Positions 41,814-49,711 of a stretch of 64,000 nucleotides of DNA are shown one piece after another. A program made the position numbers and the translations under genes. Each line of letters starts with the position of its first letter. The stretch's first letter is position 1. This DNA comes from Mycolicibacterium sp. GF69 (GTDB taxonomy: Bacteria > Actinomycetota > Actinomycetes > Mycobacteriales > Mycobacteriaceae). The notes under the pieces were generated by a model. That model searched no databases, was not told the origin of the DNA, and was given only the letters and a program-made list of their open reading frames with translations. The stretch is from contig NZ_QMEW01000026.1 in the NCBI RefSeq assembly GCF_003284965.1, positions 1 through 64,000 of the forward strand. The letters are read 5' to 3'.

Positions 41814-41826
41814 CTGGTGTCCTTGA

Positions 41827-42615
41827 TCAGTAATCGGGGATCGGCAGCGGTGAGTTGTTCGAGTCGATACCGCCGTCGACGTGGAAGATCGCGTTGGTCG
41901 CGTAGCAGTCCCGGGTGGCCAGGTAGACGCACAGCCGTCCGAGGTCCTCCACCTTACCGAGACGGTGCAGCGGGGTCGATTCCATCATCTTCTCCAGCGA
42001 GCCGGGCATCATGTCGAGGCTGCCCTGCAGACCATCGGTGGCGAACGAGCCGAGCGCGATCGCGTTCACCCGGATCTTGGGCGCGAGTTCTTGTGCCATA
42101 GCTCTGGTGAGAGCCTCCAGCGCACCCTTCGCCGTGCAGTAGGCGGTCAGTGCGCGGATGCCGAAACGCGCTGAGCCCGAGGAGATGTTAACGATCGAGC
42201 CGTGGCCCGCCTCGATCATGTGGGGTGCGACCAGCTGGCTCATGATGAATGCAGACGTGACGCACCAATCGAACGTGAGCCGGAAGTCCTCGTCGGTGAT
42301 GTCGAGGAACCGGGCGTAGGTGGAGCCGCCCACGTTGTTGATCAGGATGTCGATGCGGCCGAAGCGGTCCATGGTCGTGTTGACGACGGCCTCGCCGTCG
42401 GGTCGGCTCATCGCGTCGGCCACGAGTGCCAGCCCCTTGCCGCCCGCATCCTCAATCCCCTTGATCGTCCCGACGATGTCGGATTCGGTGCGCGCCGTGC
42501 CGACGACGGTGGCACCCGCCTCTGCCAAGACTCTGGCGATACCTTGTCCGACACCCTTGCCCGCACCGGTGACGATCGCGACCTGGCCGTCGAGGTTGAA
42601 CTGTTCCAGCGCCAT
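41827..42615 (-). CDS. Short-chain dehydrogenase/reductase
   Basis: A 262-residue classical SDR. Cofactor motif VTGAGKGVGQGIA (T-G-x3-G-x-G), NNVGG structural motif, catalytic Ser in NISSGSARFG and Tyr-x3-Lys in YCTAKGA. The ATG at 42615 has a strong GGAGGAGG site. An operator palindrome at 42634-42647 lies 19 bases upstream, so it is expected to be controlled by one or both neighbouring TetR proteins. Likely an alcohol/ketone step on the pathway substrate. Confidence 0.9.
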   Translation of the reverse strand: MALEQFNLDGQVAIVTGAGKGVGQGIARVLAEAGATVVGTARTESDIVGTIKGIEDAGGKGLALVADAMSRPDGEAVVNTTMDRFGRIDILINNVGGSTYARFLDITDEDFRLTFDWCVTSAFIMSQLVAPHMIEAGHGSIVNISSGSARFGIRALTAYCTAKGALEALTRAMAQELAPKIRVNAIALGSFATDGLQGSLDMMPGSLEKMMESTPLHRLGKVEDLGRLCVYLATRDCYATNAIFHVDGGIDSNNSPLPIPDY

Positions 42616-42633
42616 CCGGCCTCCTCCGTGAAA

Positions 42634-42647
42634 TTGACTGCAGTCAA
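42634..42647. promoter_or_regulatory. Palindromic operator, copy 1 (SDR/tetR divergent region)
   Basis: TTGACTGCAGTCAA is a perfect 14-bp palindrome. Two further copies of TTGACTnnAGTCAR lie at 43293-43306 and 44055-44068. This copy sits between the divergent SDR and first TetR genes. Confidence 0.85.
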
Positions 42648-42676
42648 CCACACCTGTCAAGACTCAGCGGTGTTGC

Positions 42677-42682
42677 TATCGT
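42677..42682 (+). promoter_or_regulatory. Likely -10 box for leaderless first TetR gene
   Basis: TATCGT (TANNNT) ends 6 bases before the ATG at 42689, without a ribosome site. Confidence 0.5.
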
Positions 42683-42688
42683 CAGGGC

Positions 42689-43288
42689 ATGGCGGTGGTG
42701 GACAAACCTTCGGCGCGCGAGACGAAGCGGTTGCAGACGCGAGAGCGGCTGATGGGCGCCGCCATTGCCGAATTCAAGCGGTCGGGTATGGCGGAGGCGG
42801 ACGTCGGCGCAATCGTCGCTGCCGCAGGTGTCGCCCACGGTACGTTCTTCTTTCACTTTCCCACAAAAGAACACGTGCTGCTCGAACTGGAACGCCGGGA
42901 AGAGGAACGCATCGCCAAGCAGCTCGACAGGTACGCCGAGGCCGACCACAACCTGTCGGCGGTCCTCAAAGAGGCGGTGCGCCTGGTGCTGGGACTGGAA
43001 CGCCGCCTGGGGGCCGTGCTCTTCAAGGACTTTCTCGCCCTGCACTTCTCGCAGACCCGCCCGGCCGACGAAAGCGACGAGCATCCCGTCATAGTCAGGG
43101 TGGCGCGGGAGATCGAACGTGCCCAGCAGTCCGGTCGCGTCGCAGCCGATGTCAATCCGACGAACAGCGCGGTGTTCTTCCTCCTCGGCCTGTATGCGCT
43201 GCTGACGACGACGCACGAGTGGCCGACGCAGGGTTCGATGCTCGACGACTATGTGACGAGGACGCTGCGCGGCATCGAAGCGCGCTAG
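42689..43288 (+). CDS. TetR-family regulator, paralogue 1 of the operator pair
   Basis: A 199-residue regulator. The DNA-binding domain is RLQTRERLMGAAIAEFKRSG, then VGAIVAAAGVAHGTFFFHFPTKEHVLLEL. It is closely similar along its whole length to the TetR at 44093, sharing the recognition-helix segment AAAGVAHGTFFFHFP, so both probably bind the same palindrome (TTGACTnnAGTCAR), found once before each of three transcripts here. Confidence 0.92.
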   Translation: MAVVDKPSARETKRLQTRERLMGAAIAEFKRSGMAEADVGAIVAAAGVAHGTFFFHFPTKEHVLLELERREEERIAKQLDRYAEADHNLSAVLKEAVRLVLGLERRLGAVLFKDFLALHFSQTRPADESDEHPVIVRVAREIERAQQSGRVAADVNPTNSAVFFLLGLYALLTTTHEWPTQGSMLDDYVTRTLRGIEAR

Positions 43289-43292
43289 CTGG

Positions 43293-43306
43293 TTGACTAT
43301 AGTCAG
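43293..43306. promoter_or_regulatory. Palindromic operator, copy 2 (membrane protein gene)
   Basis: TTGACTATAGTCAG contains the perfect palindrome TGACTATAGTCA. TATAGT within it fits a -10 box (43298-43303), so repressor binding would block the promoter directly. Confidence 0.82.
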
Positions 43307-43349
43307 TCACGCTGCAAGGCTCAGGCACCAAGCGTTGCAGGAGGTGCCC

Positions 43350-44045
43350 TTGACAACACCCGCGAACACCGCGACCAGGAGCGGCCTCGATGAGCACATG
43401 GAGCGGTCGCGCCAAGCGCAACGGCGGGCCGACAAGTGGCTCATATCGGGCAGCGTGCTCATCGGCACCGCGGCGCTGGGAATTTTCGGTCTGCCACTGT
43501 TCCTGCGGGGCGTGTGGCTCCTGCGCAAGGCGCAGCGCGAGGGGCTGACCGTTCGGCCGATGCTGGTGACGCTGCTCGGCTACCTGGTCATCGTCGACGC
43601 CGCGATCAACGTGTTCGGCTGGGCGCTGGACCTGGTGGCCAGTCACACGCTGTTGGCTCGAGTGTTGTTGAACGGCTGGGGCGCGATGTTCGACGCGGGC
43701 TATTTCTGGCACTACAACGAACTGTGGATCGGCGGCGCCGCCGGGCCGGGGGAAAAGGCGCTCGAGGCCGGACTGATCCTCACTGTATTCACCATGCGCA
43801 TCGCGGCGGGGATCGGCTTTTTGCAGATGAAGCGGTGGGGTCACCAGTGGATGATCATCACCTGCTGGATGGGCGTGGTGATCTGGTGTGTCTACGTGTT
43901 CAACATGACGATGTACGCCGATGTCCGCTACGCCGGCGTGGTGCTGCCGGTGGTCGGCTGGTGGCTCTACGACATCTTCTACATCACCCCGTTCCTGGCT
44001 ATCCCGTATCTGCACTCGGTGAACAGAGAGATCTTCACCGACTGA
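43350..44045 (+). CDS. Polytopic membrane protein, paralogue 1
   Basis: I do not recognise the family. The 231-residue protein has about six hydrophobic segments. It is highly similar to the product at 47351-48034. Residues shared by both include RRADKW, GVWL, VRPM, GWALDLVA-x-HTL, MFDA-x-YFWHYNE, PGEKA, FLQMKRWGHQWMIITCWMGV, FNMTMYAD, GWWLYDIFYITPFLAIPYLH and VNREIF. Conserved His and acidic residues near membrane segments could bind a metal or substrate. The TTG at 43350 is chosen for its GGAGG site 5-9 bases upstream. It is placed between two TetR genes and preceded by an operator. Confidence 0.88.
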   Translation: MTTPANTATRSGLDEHMERSRQAQRRADKWLISGSVLIGTAALGIFGLPLFLRGVWLLRKAQREGLTVRPMLVTLLGYLVIVDAAINVFGWALDLVASHTLLARVLLNGWGAMFDAGYFWHYNELWIGGAAGPGEKALEAGLILTVFTMRIAAGIGFLQMKRWGHQWMIITCWMGVVIWCVYVFNMTMYADVRYAGVVLPVVGWWLYDIFYITPFLAIPYLHSVNREIFTD

Positions 44046-44054
44046 CTTAACTCA

Positions 44055-44068
44055 TTGACTGAAGTCAG
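44055..44068. promoter_or_regulatory. Palindromic operator, copy 3 (second TetR gene and operon)
   Basis: TTGACTGAAGTCAG has 5-bp arms TGACT/AGTCA. It lies 25 bases before the start of the second TetR gene and heads the long plus-strand operon. Confidence 0.8.
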
Positions 44069-44092
44069 TATGTGCGCTACAAAGAGCGGACC

Positions 44093-44695
44093 ATGTCGTC
44101 ACAAACGAAAGTGTCCGCCCGCGAAGCGCGTCGCCTTCAGACGCGGGAACGCATACTCGATGCCGCGACCGCCGAATTCAAGCGGTCCGGCATGGCCGGA
44201 GCCGACGTCAACGTGATCGTGGCGGCCGCGGGCGTCGCGCATGGCACGTTCTTCTTCCATTTCCCCAGCAAGGAACACGTGCTGCTCGAGTTGGAGCGTC
44301 GCGAAGAGGCCCGCATCGCCGCCGAGTTCGCCGGCTTCCTCGATCAGCGCCACGACCTGATGACCACCCTGACAGAGATCGTTGACCTGGTACTGGGTCT
44401 GGAGCAACGGTTCGGCCCGATCCTGTTCAAAGAGGTCCTGGCACTCCACTTCTCGCCGACCCGGCCGCACAAGGACGAATGGACCGATCACCCGGTGATC
44501 GTCTTGTTGGTCCGGGAACTCGAGCGCGCCCGCGGTGACGGTGAGGTGCATCCAGAGGTCGATGCGTTCTACAGCGCCACGTTCTTCTTGCTCGGCATCT
44601 ACGGGGTGCTGACCACCACGGATAACACCGGCACGCGCGACGCGATGTTGGCCAAGTTGGTTTCGACCGCCATCCGCGGACTGGAGGTGCGATGA
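44093..44695 (+). CDS. TetR-family regulator, paralogue 2
   Basis: A 200-residue regulator nearly parallel to the one at 42689: RRLQTRERILDAATAEFKRS, then VIVAAAGVAHGTFFFHFPSK. The effector domains are also alike (LVLGLEQRFGPILFKEVLALHFS). ATG 44093 has AAAGAGCGGA upstream; a GTG at 44072 is an alternative. It is the first gene of a run of closely spaced genes to 55202, so it likely autoregulates that transcript through operator copy 3. Confidence 0.92.
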   Translation: MSSQTKVSAREARRLQTRERILDAATAEFKRSGMAGADVNVIVAAAGVAHGTFFFHFPSKEHVLLELERREEARIAAEFAGFLDQRHDLMTTLTEIVDLVLGLEQRFGPILFKEVLALHFSPTRPHKDEWTDHPVIVLLVRELERARGDGEVHPEVDAFYSATFFLLGIYGVLTTTDNTGTRDAMLAKLVSTAIRGLEVR

Positions 44696-44716
44696 CGGTG
44701 TCGCACAAGGGACGAC

Positions 44717-44845
44717 ATGACGACAGAGGAGTTCGAGATGTGGGCTTGGATATGGGAGATATTGCGATACGTCGGGGCATGGGGCGGAACAGCGCTCGTC
44801 ATCTGGTTCTGGTACTGGATGTTCTCCAGCCTCGGCACATTCTAG
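44717..44845 (+). CDS. Trp-rich 42-residue membrane peptide
   Basis: A short open frame between the second TetR gene and the VWA gene: MTTEEFEMWAWIWEILRYVG, then AWGGTALVIWFWYWMFSSLG and TF. Seven tryptophans and one long hydrophobic stretch predict a single membrane helix. Two starts are possible: ATG 44717 (AAGGGA upstream) and ATG 44738 (GAGGAG 6 bases upstream), the latter giving 35 residues. It ends 7 bases before the VWA start. No homologue is known to me; spacing, ribosome sites and a second small membrane ORF in the same operon support it as real. Confidence 0.65.
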   Translation: MTTEEFEMWAWIWEILRYVGAWGGTALVIWFWYWMFSSLGTF

Positions 44846-44852
44846 GGTCGCG

Positions 44853-46385
44853 ATGACCGAACTGTCGGATGCGCACGCAATGGCGGTCGAACGCAGTTGC
44901 GCGGTAACGGCTGTCGCGCTGAGCGGACAGCGTCGCGACGGTGTGCGCCTGGTGACCGGCGAACATCGTGAGTTCAGCCTGAGCGCCGGGCTCGACTATG
45001 TGCAGGTGCCGTATCCGGCGATCGGCCGCGAATGGACCCGCAGGACCCTCACCTGCGGTGTGGCGCTGCAGTGCGCGCCGTCGAAGGACCGGCTGGTCGA
45101 GTTCCGACTCAACGAGTTGTCCGCGCGTGAGCTTCGTGCGCTCAGCCTTGTCGAGGGCAGCGTCGCGCTGGGTTGGGTCGCCGCCACCTGGCCGGGTCTC
45201 GTGGTCGAAGCGCGACGTCTGTTGCCCGGTCTCGAAATCCTGCCCGACGACATGACTGCTGAGTCGATGCTCGACCGAGCGATCTTGTTGGCACGCACCG
45301 GCGAACCGCTGTCCGTGCCCCCGCTGCTGGGTCGCTTGCCGCTGGCCTACACGGCGCCACAGGGTCTGTCCGACAAATTGCGGCGCACCTTCGGCAGGAT
45401 GCCGTGGACCACGACGCAGAAGCGCCTGCCGCGACCGTATTCAGTGCCGGTCGGCGGCGACGGCGGCGTACGCAATCCGAATCTGCCGCCACCGAGCCGT
45501 CCGCAGGACAACGACCTCGACGTCACTCCCGAGCACCGGCCCGGTGTTCCGTATCCCGAGTGGAACGCATGGACCAAGAGCTTCATGGCCGACCACGTGG
45601 CGGTTCTCGAACGCTCGCATGCCACCCGTGACCGCCAACCGGGCGCGGTATCCGCGGATCTGCGGAAGTGGTTCGAAGAACACACGCATCGAACGATGAA
45701 AAACCGCCTCGAGGACGGTTCGGACCTGGATGTCGAGCAGTACGTCAGCCATTACATCGACCTGACCACCGGTGAGGCGATTGAGCCGCGCATCTTCCGT
45801 GAACTTCTGCCCAGCAGCCGCGATGTCACGACCGCGCTTCTGCTGGACGGAAGTTCGTCCCTGGGCGTGCACGGCGGCCGGATATTCAAGCTGGAGTTGG
45901 CCTGTGCGGATGCGTTGTCACGGGCGATGACGCATGCGCGTGAACGACACGGCATCTTCGTGTTCACCGGCAACACCCGACACCGTGTCGAAGTGAACTG
46001 CCTGAAGGACTTTGAGGACCGGCGGTTCGTGCCGCCGAGCCGCCTTGGCCTGTCCACCGGCGGATACACCAGGCTCGGTGCACCGCTGCGGCACTTGACG
46101 AGCCGACTGCTGGCACAACCATCCGAGCGGCGACTGCTGATCGTGATCGGGGACGGCCTGATCTCCGACGAAGGATACGAAGGCCGGTATGCGTGGGCCG
46201 ATGCCGCCCACGCTGTCGAAGAAGCCGGTGACGCGGGCGTGTCCATCTACTACGTCGGTGTCGGGCCCACCAGGGTCGACCCGCTTCCAGAAGTCTTCGG
46301 ACCCCGTCGCTCCCAACGGATCCGACGGGTCGAGGACCTACCGCGGGTCCTCGCGCACGTCCACCGAGAACTCGTCGCCGCCTGA
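44853..46385 (+). CDS. VWA-domain protein, NorD/CbbO-like partner of MoxR
   Basis: A 510-residue soluble protein. The C-terminal third is a von Willebrand factor A domain: MIDAS motif LLLDGSSSLG (D-x-S-x-S, about residue 331), threonine in GGYTRLGAPLRH, and Asp in LIVIGDGLISDEGYEG. The N-terminal 300 residues are not recognisable. A VWA gene directly before a MoxR-type ATPase is the layout of NorD/NorQ and CbbO/CbbQ, pairs that activate or insert metal into a target enzyme. Here the target would be another product of the operon. Confidence 0.88.
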   Translation: MTELSDAHAMAVERSCAVTAVALSGQRRDGVRLVTGEHREFSLSAGLDYVQVPYPAIGREWTRRTLTCGVALQCAPSKDRLVEFRLNELSARELRALSLVEGSVALGWVAATWPGLVVEARRLLPGLEILPDDMTAESMLDRAILLARTGEPLSVPPLLGRLPLAYTAPQGLSDKLRRTFGRMPWTTTQKRLPRPYSVPVGGDGGVRNPNLPPPSRPQDNDLDVTPEHRPGVPYPEWNAWTKSFMADHVAVLERSHATRDRQPGAVSADLRKWFEEHTHRTMKNRLEDGSDLDVEQYVSHYIDLTTGEAIEPRIFRELLPSSRDVTTALLLDGSSSLGVHGGRIFKLELACADALSRAMTHARERHGIFVFTGNTRHRVEVNCLKDFEDRRFVPPSRLGLSTGGYTRLGAPLRHLTSRLLAQPSERRLLIVIGDGLISDEGYEGRYAWADAAHAVEEAGDAGVSIYYVGVGPTRVDPLPEVFGPRRSQRIRRVEDLPRVLAHVHRELVAA

Positions 46386-46407
46386 CCGACCACACCGAGG
46401 AAGACCG

Positions 46408-47211
46408 ATGACTACCGATACCTACTACTCGAACGGCAATGAGGTTCAGTTGTTCGAGCAGGCCTACCATCAGCGACTGCCGGTGATGCTGACCGGTCCG
46501 ACTGGATGCGGCAAGACGCGACTGGTCGAACACATGGGAGTGCTGCTGCGGCGGCCCGTCGTCACGATCAGCTGTCATGACGACCTGACCAGTTCTGATC
46601 TCGTCGGCCGGTTCATGGTGACGGGCGGCGACGTCGTGTGGACCGACGGGCCGCTCACCCGGGCGGTCAAGGCCGGAGCCATCTGCTATCTCGACGAAGT
46701 CGTTGAGGCCAGGCATGATTCGTTGGCCATCCTGCATTCGCTGACCGACCACCGTCGCGCGCTGTATCTGGACCGGGCGGGGGAGGTGGTTCAGGCGCCC
46801 GAGGCCTTCATGCTGGTGTGTTCGTACAACCCGGCCTACCGCAGCTCGCTCAAGGAGCTCAAGCCGTCGTTCCGCCAGCGCTTCGTCACGCTGCCGATGG
46901 CATACCTTCCGCCTGACCGGGAGGCGGAGGTGATCGTCGCCGAGGCGGGCATCGAGTTGGCGACGGCCCGGCGCCTGGTCGCCTGCGCGACCGCGATCCG
47001 TACCGCCGACGAGGCCTTCCACTTCGAGCCGCCGTCGACTCGTGTCCTGGTCACCGCAGCGCAGCTGGTCGCCGCCGGCGCAACGGAATTGGACGCCGCT
47101 GAAGCCTGCATCCTCGCACCGCTCTCCAGCGACGGCGCGGTCACCGACGGCTTGCGCGAAGTGGCGGTGGCCAGCCTGGCCGCCACCGACACGCCGAACA
47201 CCGCACGCTAG
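46408..47211 (+). CDS. MoxR/NorQ-type AAA+ ATPase
   Basis: A 267-residue AAA+ ATPase of the NorQ/NirQ/CbbQ/GvpN group. Walker A is GPTGCGKT (residues 30-37), Walker B AICYLDEV (about 91-98), sensor 1 in MLVCSYNPAY, and the arginine finger region in FRQRFVTLPM. The short length without a lid extension is typical. The ATG at 46408 follows GAGGAAG; the longer open frame upstream overlaps the VWA gene and is not used. It presumably works as a hexamer with the VWA protein encoded just before it. Confidence 0.93.
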   Translation: MTTDTYYSNGNEVQLFEQAYHQRLPVMLTGPTGCGKTRLVEHMGVLLRRPVVTISCHDDLTSSDLVGRFMVTGGDVVWTDGPLTRAVKAGAICYLDEVVEARHDSLAILHSLTDHRRALYLDRAGEVVQAPEAFMLVCSYNPAYRSSLKELKPSFRQRFVTLPMAYLPPDREAEVIVAEAGIELATARRLVACATAIRTADEAFHFEPPSTRVLVTAAQLVAAGATELDAAEACILAPLSSDGAVTDGLREVAVASLAATDTPNTAR

Positions 47212-47225
47212 GAAGGAATCTGTTC

Positions 47226-47354
47226 GTGGACCCCAAGGAGAAGCAGCGCAAGAAAGCGCTCATCATCCTGCAGATAGTCATCTACGGCTACCTGCTTGCC
47301 ATGTTCCTCATTCAGCTCTACATGTCGATCGAGCGCGGGTGGTGGTCGCTGTGA
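47226..47354 (+). CDS. Second 42-residue membrane peptide
   Basis: An open frame between the MoxR gene and the second membrane-protein gene: VDPKEKQRKKALIILQIVIY, then GYLLAMFLIQLYMSIERGWW and SL. It has a basic N terminus, one hydrophobic helix and a Trp-containing end. GTG start with AGGAA 9 bases upstream. The stop overlaps the next start as GTGA, strong support for translation. Function unknown; it may be an accessory subunit of the membrane protein that follows. Confidence 0.7.
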   Translation: MDPKEKQRKKALIILQIVIYGYLLAMFLIQLYMSIERGWWSL

Positions 47355-48034
47355 GGGCCACGGCGACGGTCAGTCTCGAGGACCACCACGAGGAATCTCG
47401 CGTCGCGCAGCGGCGAGCCGACAAGTGGATGATCGTGGGCGCCGCCCTGATGGGCATGTGGGCGCCCGGCCTCATCGGCTTCCCGATCTTCATGCGAGGC
47501 GTCTGGTTGCAGCGCCAAGCCGCGCGCGCCGGCCTGTCCGTCCGACCGATGATCGTCACCCTCATCGGATACCTGGTGTTGATCGACGGCATGCTCAACA
47601 GCCTGGGCTGGGCACTGGACCTGGTCGCCAACCACACGCTGATCAACCGGGTGTTGATGATCGGCTGGGGTCACATGTTCGACGCCGCCTACTTCTGGCA
47701 CTACAACGAGCCATGGGTCGGTGGATCCGCGGTGCCCGGCGAAAAGGCCTACGTCGCCGGCCTGATCCTCACCGTGTTCGCGATGCGGTGCGCCGCCGCC
47801 ATCGGGTTCCTGCAGATGAAACGGTGGGGTCACCAGTGGATGATCATCACCTGCTGGATGGGCGTGGTGATCTGGTGCGCCTACGTGTTCAACATGACGA
47901 TGTACGCCGACGCCCGTTACGCCGGCGTGCTGTTCCCGGTCATCGGCTGGTGGCTCTACGACATCTTCTACATCACACCGTTCCTGGCGATTCCGTACCT
48001 ACACACGGTCAACCGCGAAATCTTCTCCGACTGA
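47351..48034 (+). CDS. Polytopic membrane protein, paralogue 2
   Basis: A 227-residue protein highly similar to that at 43350, with about six membrane segments and the same conserved motifs (MFDAAYFWHYNEPW, RWGHQWMIITCWMGVVIWC, WWLYDIFYITPFLAIPYLH). It differs mainly in the first 25 residues. GTG start overlaps the stop of the small membrane ORF. Coming directly after MoxR-VWA, it is the best candidate for the membrane protein that those chaperones mature. No catalytic family is recognisable. Confidence 0.88.
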   Translation: MRATATVSLEDHHEESRVAQRRADKWMIVGAALMGMWAPGLIGFPIFMRGVWLQRQAARAGLSVRPMIVTLIGYLVLIDGMLNSLGWALDLVANHTLINRVLMIGWGHMFDAAYFWHYNEPWVGGSAVPGEKAYVAGLILTVFAMRCAAAIGFLQMKRWGHQWMIITCWMGVVIWCAYVFNMTMYADARYAGVLFPVIGWWLYDIFYITPFLAIPYLHTVNREIFSD

Positions 48035-48053
48035 ACAGGTTAAGGAGCACACC

Positions 48054-48494
48054 ATGACGTCATCATCGGGCTCGGACACCGACGAAAAGGACCCCGCCGA
48101 AGATCTGCCGCCGGGCACGACGCCCTATTACGCGCGGATGCACAAGTACATCAAGCGCGCGGTGCTCGTCTGTCTGATCGCGCTGGTCATCGAGGGAGCG
48201 TTCACACTGCCCTTCATGGCGGTGTGGTACGGCTATCCGACCCTGAGCCTGACCGAGATCTGTAGTGGTCTGCTCAAGGTCCGCTACTCCGACGACACGC
48301 TCGAGTGCAAGGTTCCGTATCCGATGCTTGGCCCACCGGAAGGCGCCGAAGGCAAGGACACCGCGCGTGACGAGTGGGGCATCCAACCGGTCCCGAAATA
48401 TGACCGGATCGGATTCCGCGAACTGGTACGCATCCACGAGGAGAGCGAAGCCCGCAGGGCGGCCCTAGAGCAGCAGGGGAGTTCGGCTCCGTGA
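48054..48494 (+). CDS. Single-span membrane protein of unknown function
   Basis: A 146-residue protein. An acidic, Pro-rich N terminus (SDTDEKDPAEDLPPG) is followed by one membrane helix (AVLVCLIALVIEGAFTLPFM) and a soluble tail with two cysteines (TEICSG and TLECKVPYP) that could form a disulfide if exported, and a charged helical end. GGAG lies 8 bases before the ATG. The stop overlaps the P450 GTG. It might anchor or connect the soluble enzymes to the membrane components; this is a guess. Confidence 0.8.
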   Translation: MTSSSGSDTDEKDPAEDLPPGTTPYYARMHKYIKRAVLVCLIALVIEGAFTLPFMAVWYGYPTLSLTEICSGLLKVRYSDDTLECKVPYPMLGPPEGAEGKDTARDEWGIQPVPKYDRIGFRELVRIHEESEARRAALEQQGSSAP

Positions 48495-49711
48495 CTAGGA
48501 CGCCCGAGGAGCACGCGCAGAACTGGGATCTTCGACACGAGGATTTCAACGATGAGGAGTTTCTCTACGACGTGTACTCGGTGATGCGGCGAAGCGCACC
48601 GTTCGCCCACACCGATACCCCGTTTCTCAGCGCAACTCCCGGCGGCGCGTGGGTGGCGGTGCGCTACGAGCAGTGCTACAAAATCCTGCAGGATTGGCAA
48701 CACTTCTCGAGCAATCCGACGCCGGAAGCATCCGAGCACCTCGCAGGCGATTTGGTCATCACTCTCGACCCGCCGCGGCAGCAGAAGTTCCGCAAGGTGC
48801 TCAACCCGTACTTCTCGCCGGCCCGGATGAAGGCGCTGCGACCGCAGATCCGGGAAGAGACCGACTTTCTCATCGACGACTTCATCGAACGGGGCGCCGG
48901 TGATCTGGCGGAGGTGGCGTGGCGGCAGCCCGGCGTCGTCTTCTTCAAGTATCTCCTGGGCATGCCGATCAGCGACGTCCCGCTGTGCATCGAGCTGACG
49001 GATACCGCGCTCAACGGGGTGACGGAAGACGCGCGAATGGCCGCATGGGGCGGGCTCTATCAGCACATCCACGATGCGGTGGCGGCCCGAAGCACCCAGC
49101 CTGCCCAAGACGACATGATCGACGTCCTGCTGTCCGCCGAGATCGACGGTGCGAAACTACCGTTCGGTGACGTGGTGTCCAATGCGATGCTGCTGGTGCA
49201 AGCCGGTCTCGAGACGACAGCGAGCGCAATGTCGTTCGCCTTCCACTACCTGGCCACCCATCCGGAGGAACGCGACCGGCTCACCGCCGATCCCGACATG
49301 CTGCCCCGCGCCGTCGAGGAGTTCATCCGCTTCGGAGGATCGATACACGGAATTCCCCGCACCGTCGCCGAAGAGGTCGAGTTGGCCGGGCAGACCTTCC
49401 TGCCCGGCCAATCGGTCATCGTCAACTACGCCTCGGCCAACCGCGACGAGCGCGAGTTCCGCGATGCCAACCGGTGCATCCTCGACCGTCGGGAAAACCG
49501 TCATCTCGGCTTCGGCGCAGGTGTGCATCGATGCCTCGGTTCCAACCTCGCGCGTCTGGAGTTCCAGGTCGGTCTCGAGCAGGTGCTGGCGAGGATGCCG
49601 GATCTCGCCCTCGACCCGGGCGCTGCGCCGCACTTTCACGGCAACTCGGTGACACGCGGATTCCGTTCCGTTCCGGTGGTGTTCAGTCCTGCCGAGCGGT
49701 CAGCCGCATGA
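48491..49711 (+). CDS. Cytochrome P450 (intact)
   Basis: A 406-residue soluble bacterial P450. I-helix motif AGLETTASAM (about residue 238), E-x-x-R in EEFIRFGG, and heme-binding loop FGAGVHRCLGSNLARLE with the axial Cys (about residue 345). The Glu-Thr pair before the second Thr replaces the more common Asp-Thr. Family and substrate are unknown; it is the only one of the three P450s in this operon with an intact reading frame and heme motif. Redox partners are not encoded next to it. GTG start overlaps the previous stop and its own stop overlaps the next ATG. Confidence 0.93.
   Translation: MTRTPEEHAQNWDLRHEDFNDEEFLYDVYSVMRRSAPFAHTDTPFLSATPGGAWVAVRYEQCYKILQDWQHFSSNPTPEASEHLAGDLVITLDPPRQQKFRKVLNPYFSPARMKALRPQIREETDFLIDDFIERGAGDLAEVAWRQPGVVFFKYLLGMPISDVPLCIELTDTALNGVTEDARMAAWGGLYQHIHDAVAARSTQPAQDDMIDVLLSAEIDGAKLPFGDVVSNAMLLVQAGLETTASAMSFAFHYLATHPEERDRLTADPDMLPRAVEEFIRFGGSIHGIPRTVAEEVELAGQTFLPGQSVIVNYASANRDEREFRDANRCILDRRENRHLGFGAGVHRCLGSNLARLEFQVGLEQVLARMPDLALDPGAAPHFHGNSVTRGFRSVPVVFSPAERSAA

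Noticed and set aside
42202..43296. 364-codon plus-strand frame over the SDR and TetR genes
   Set aside because: Spans two real divergent genes and the operator; no domain visible.
44717..44845. Small Trp-rich ORF as a mycofactocin-like precursor peptide
   Set aside because: No radical SAM or other mycofactocin gene is present, and the C terminus lacks the Val-Tyr core.
43350..48034. Membrane paralogues as EBP/EXPERA sterol isomerases, suggested by the ERG2-like neighbour
   Set aside because: The His-x-Glu and Tyr-Ala-x2-Asp-x-Arg-Tyr patterns of that family could not be placed.
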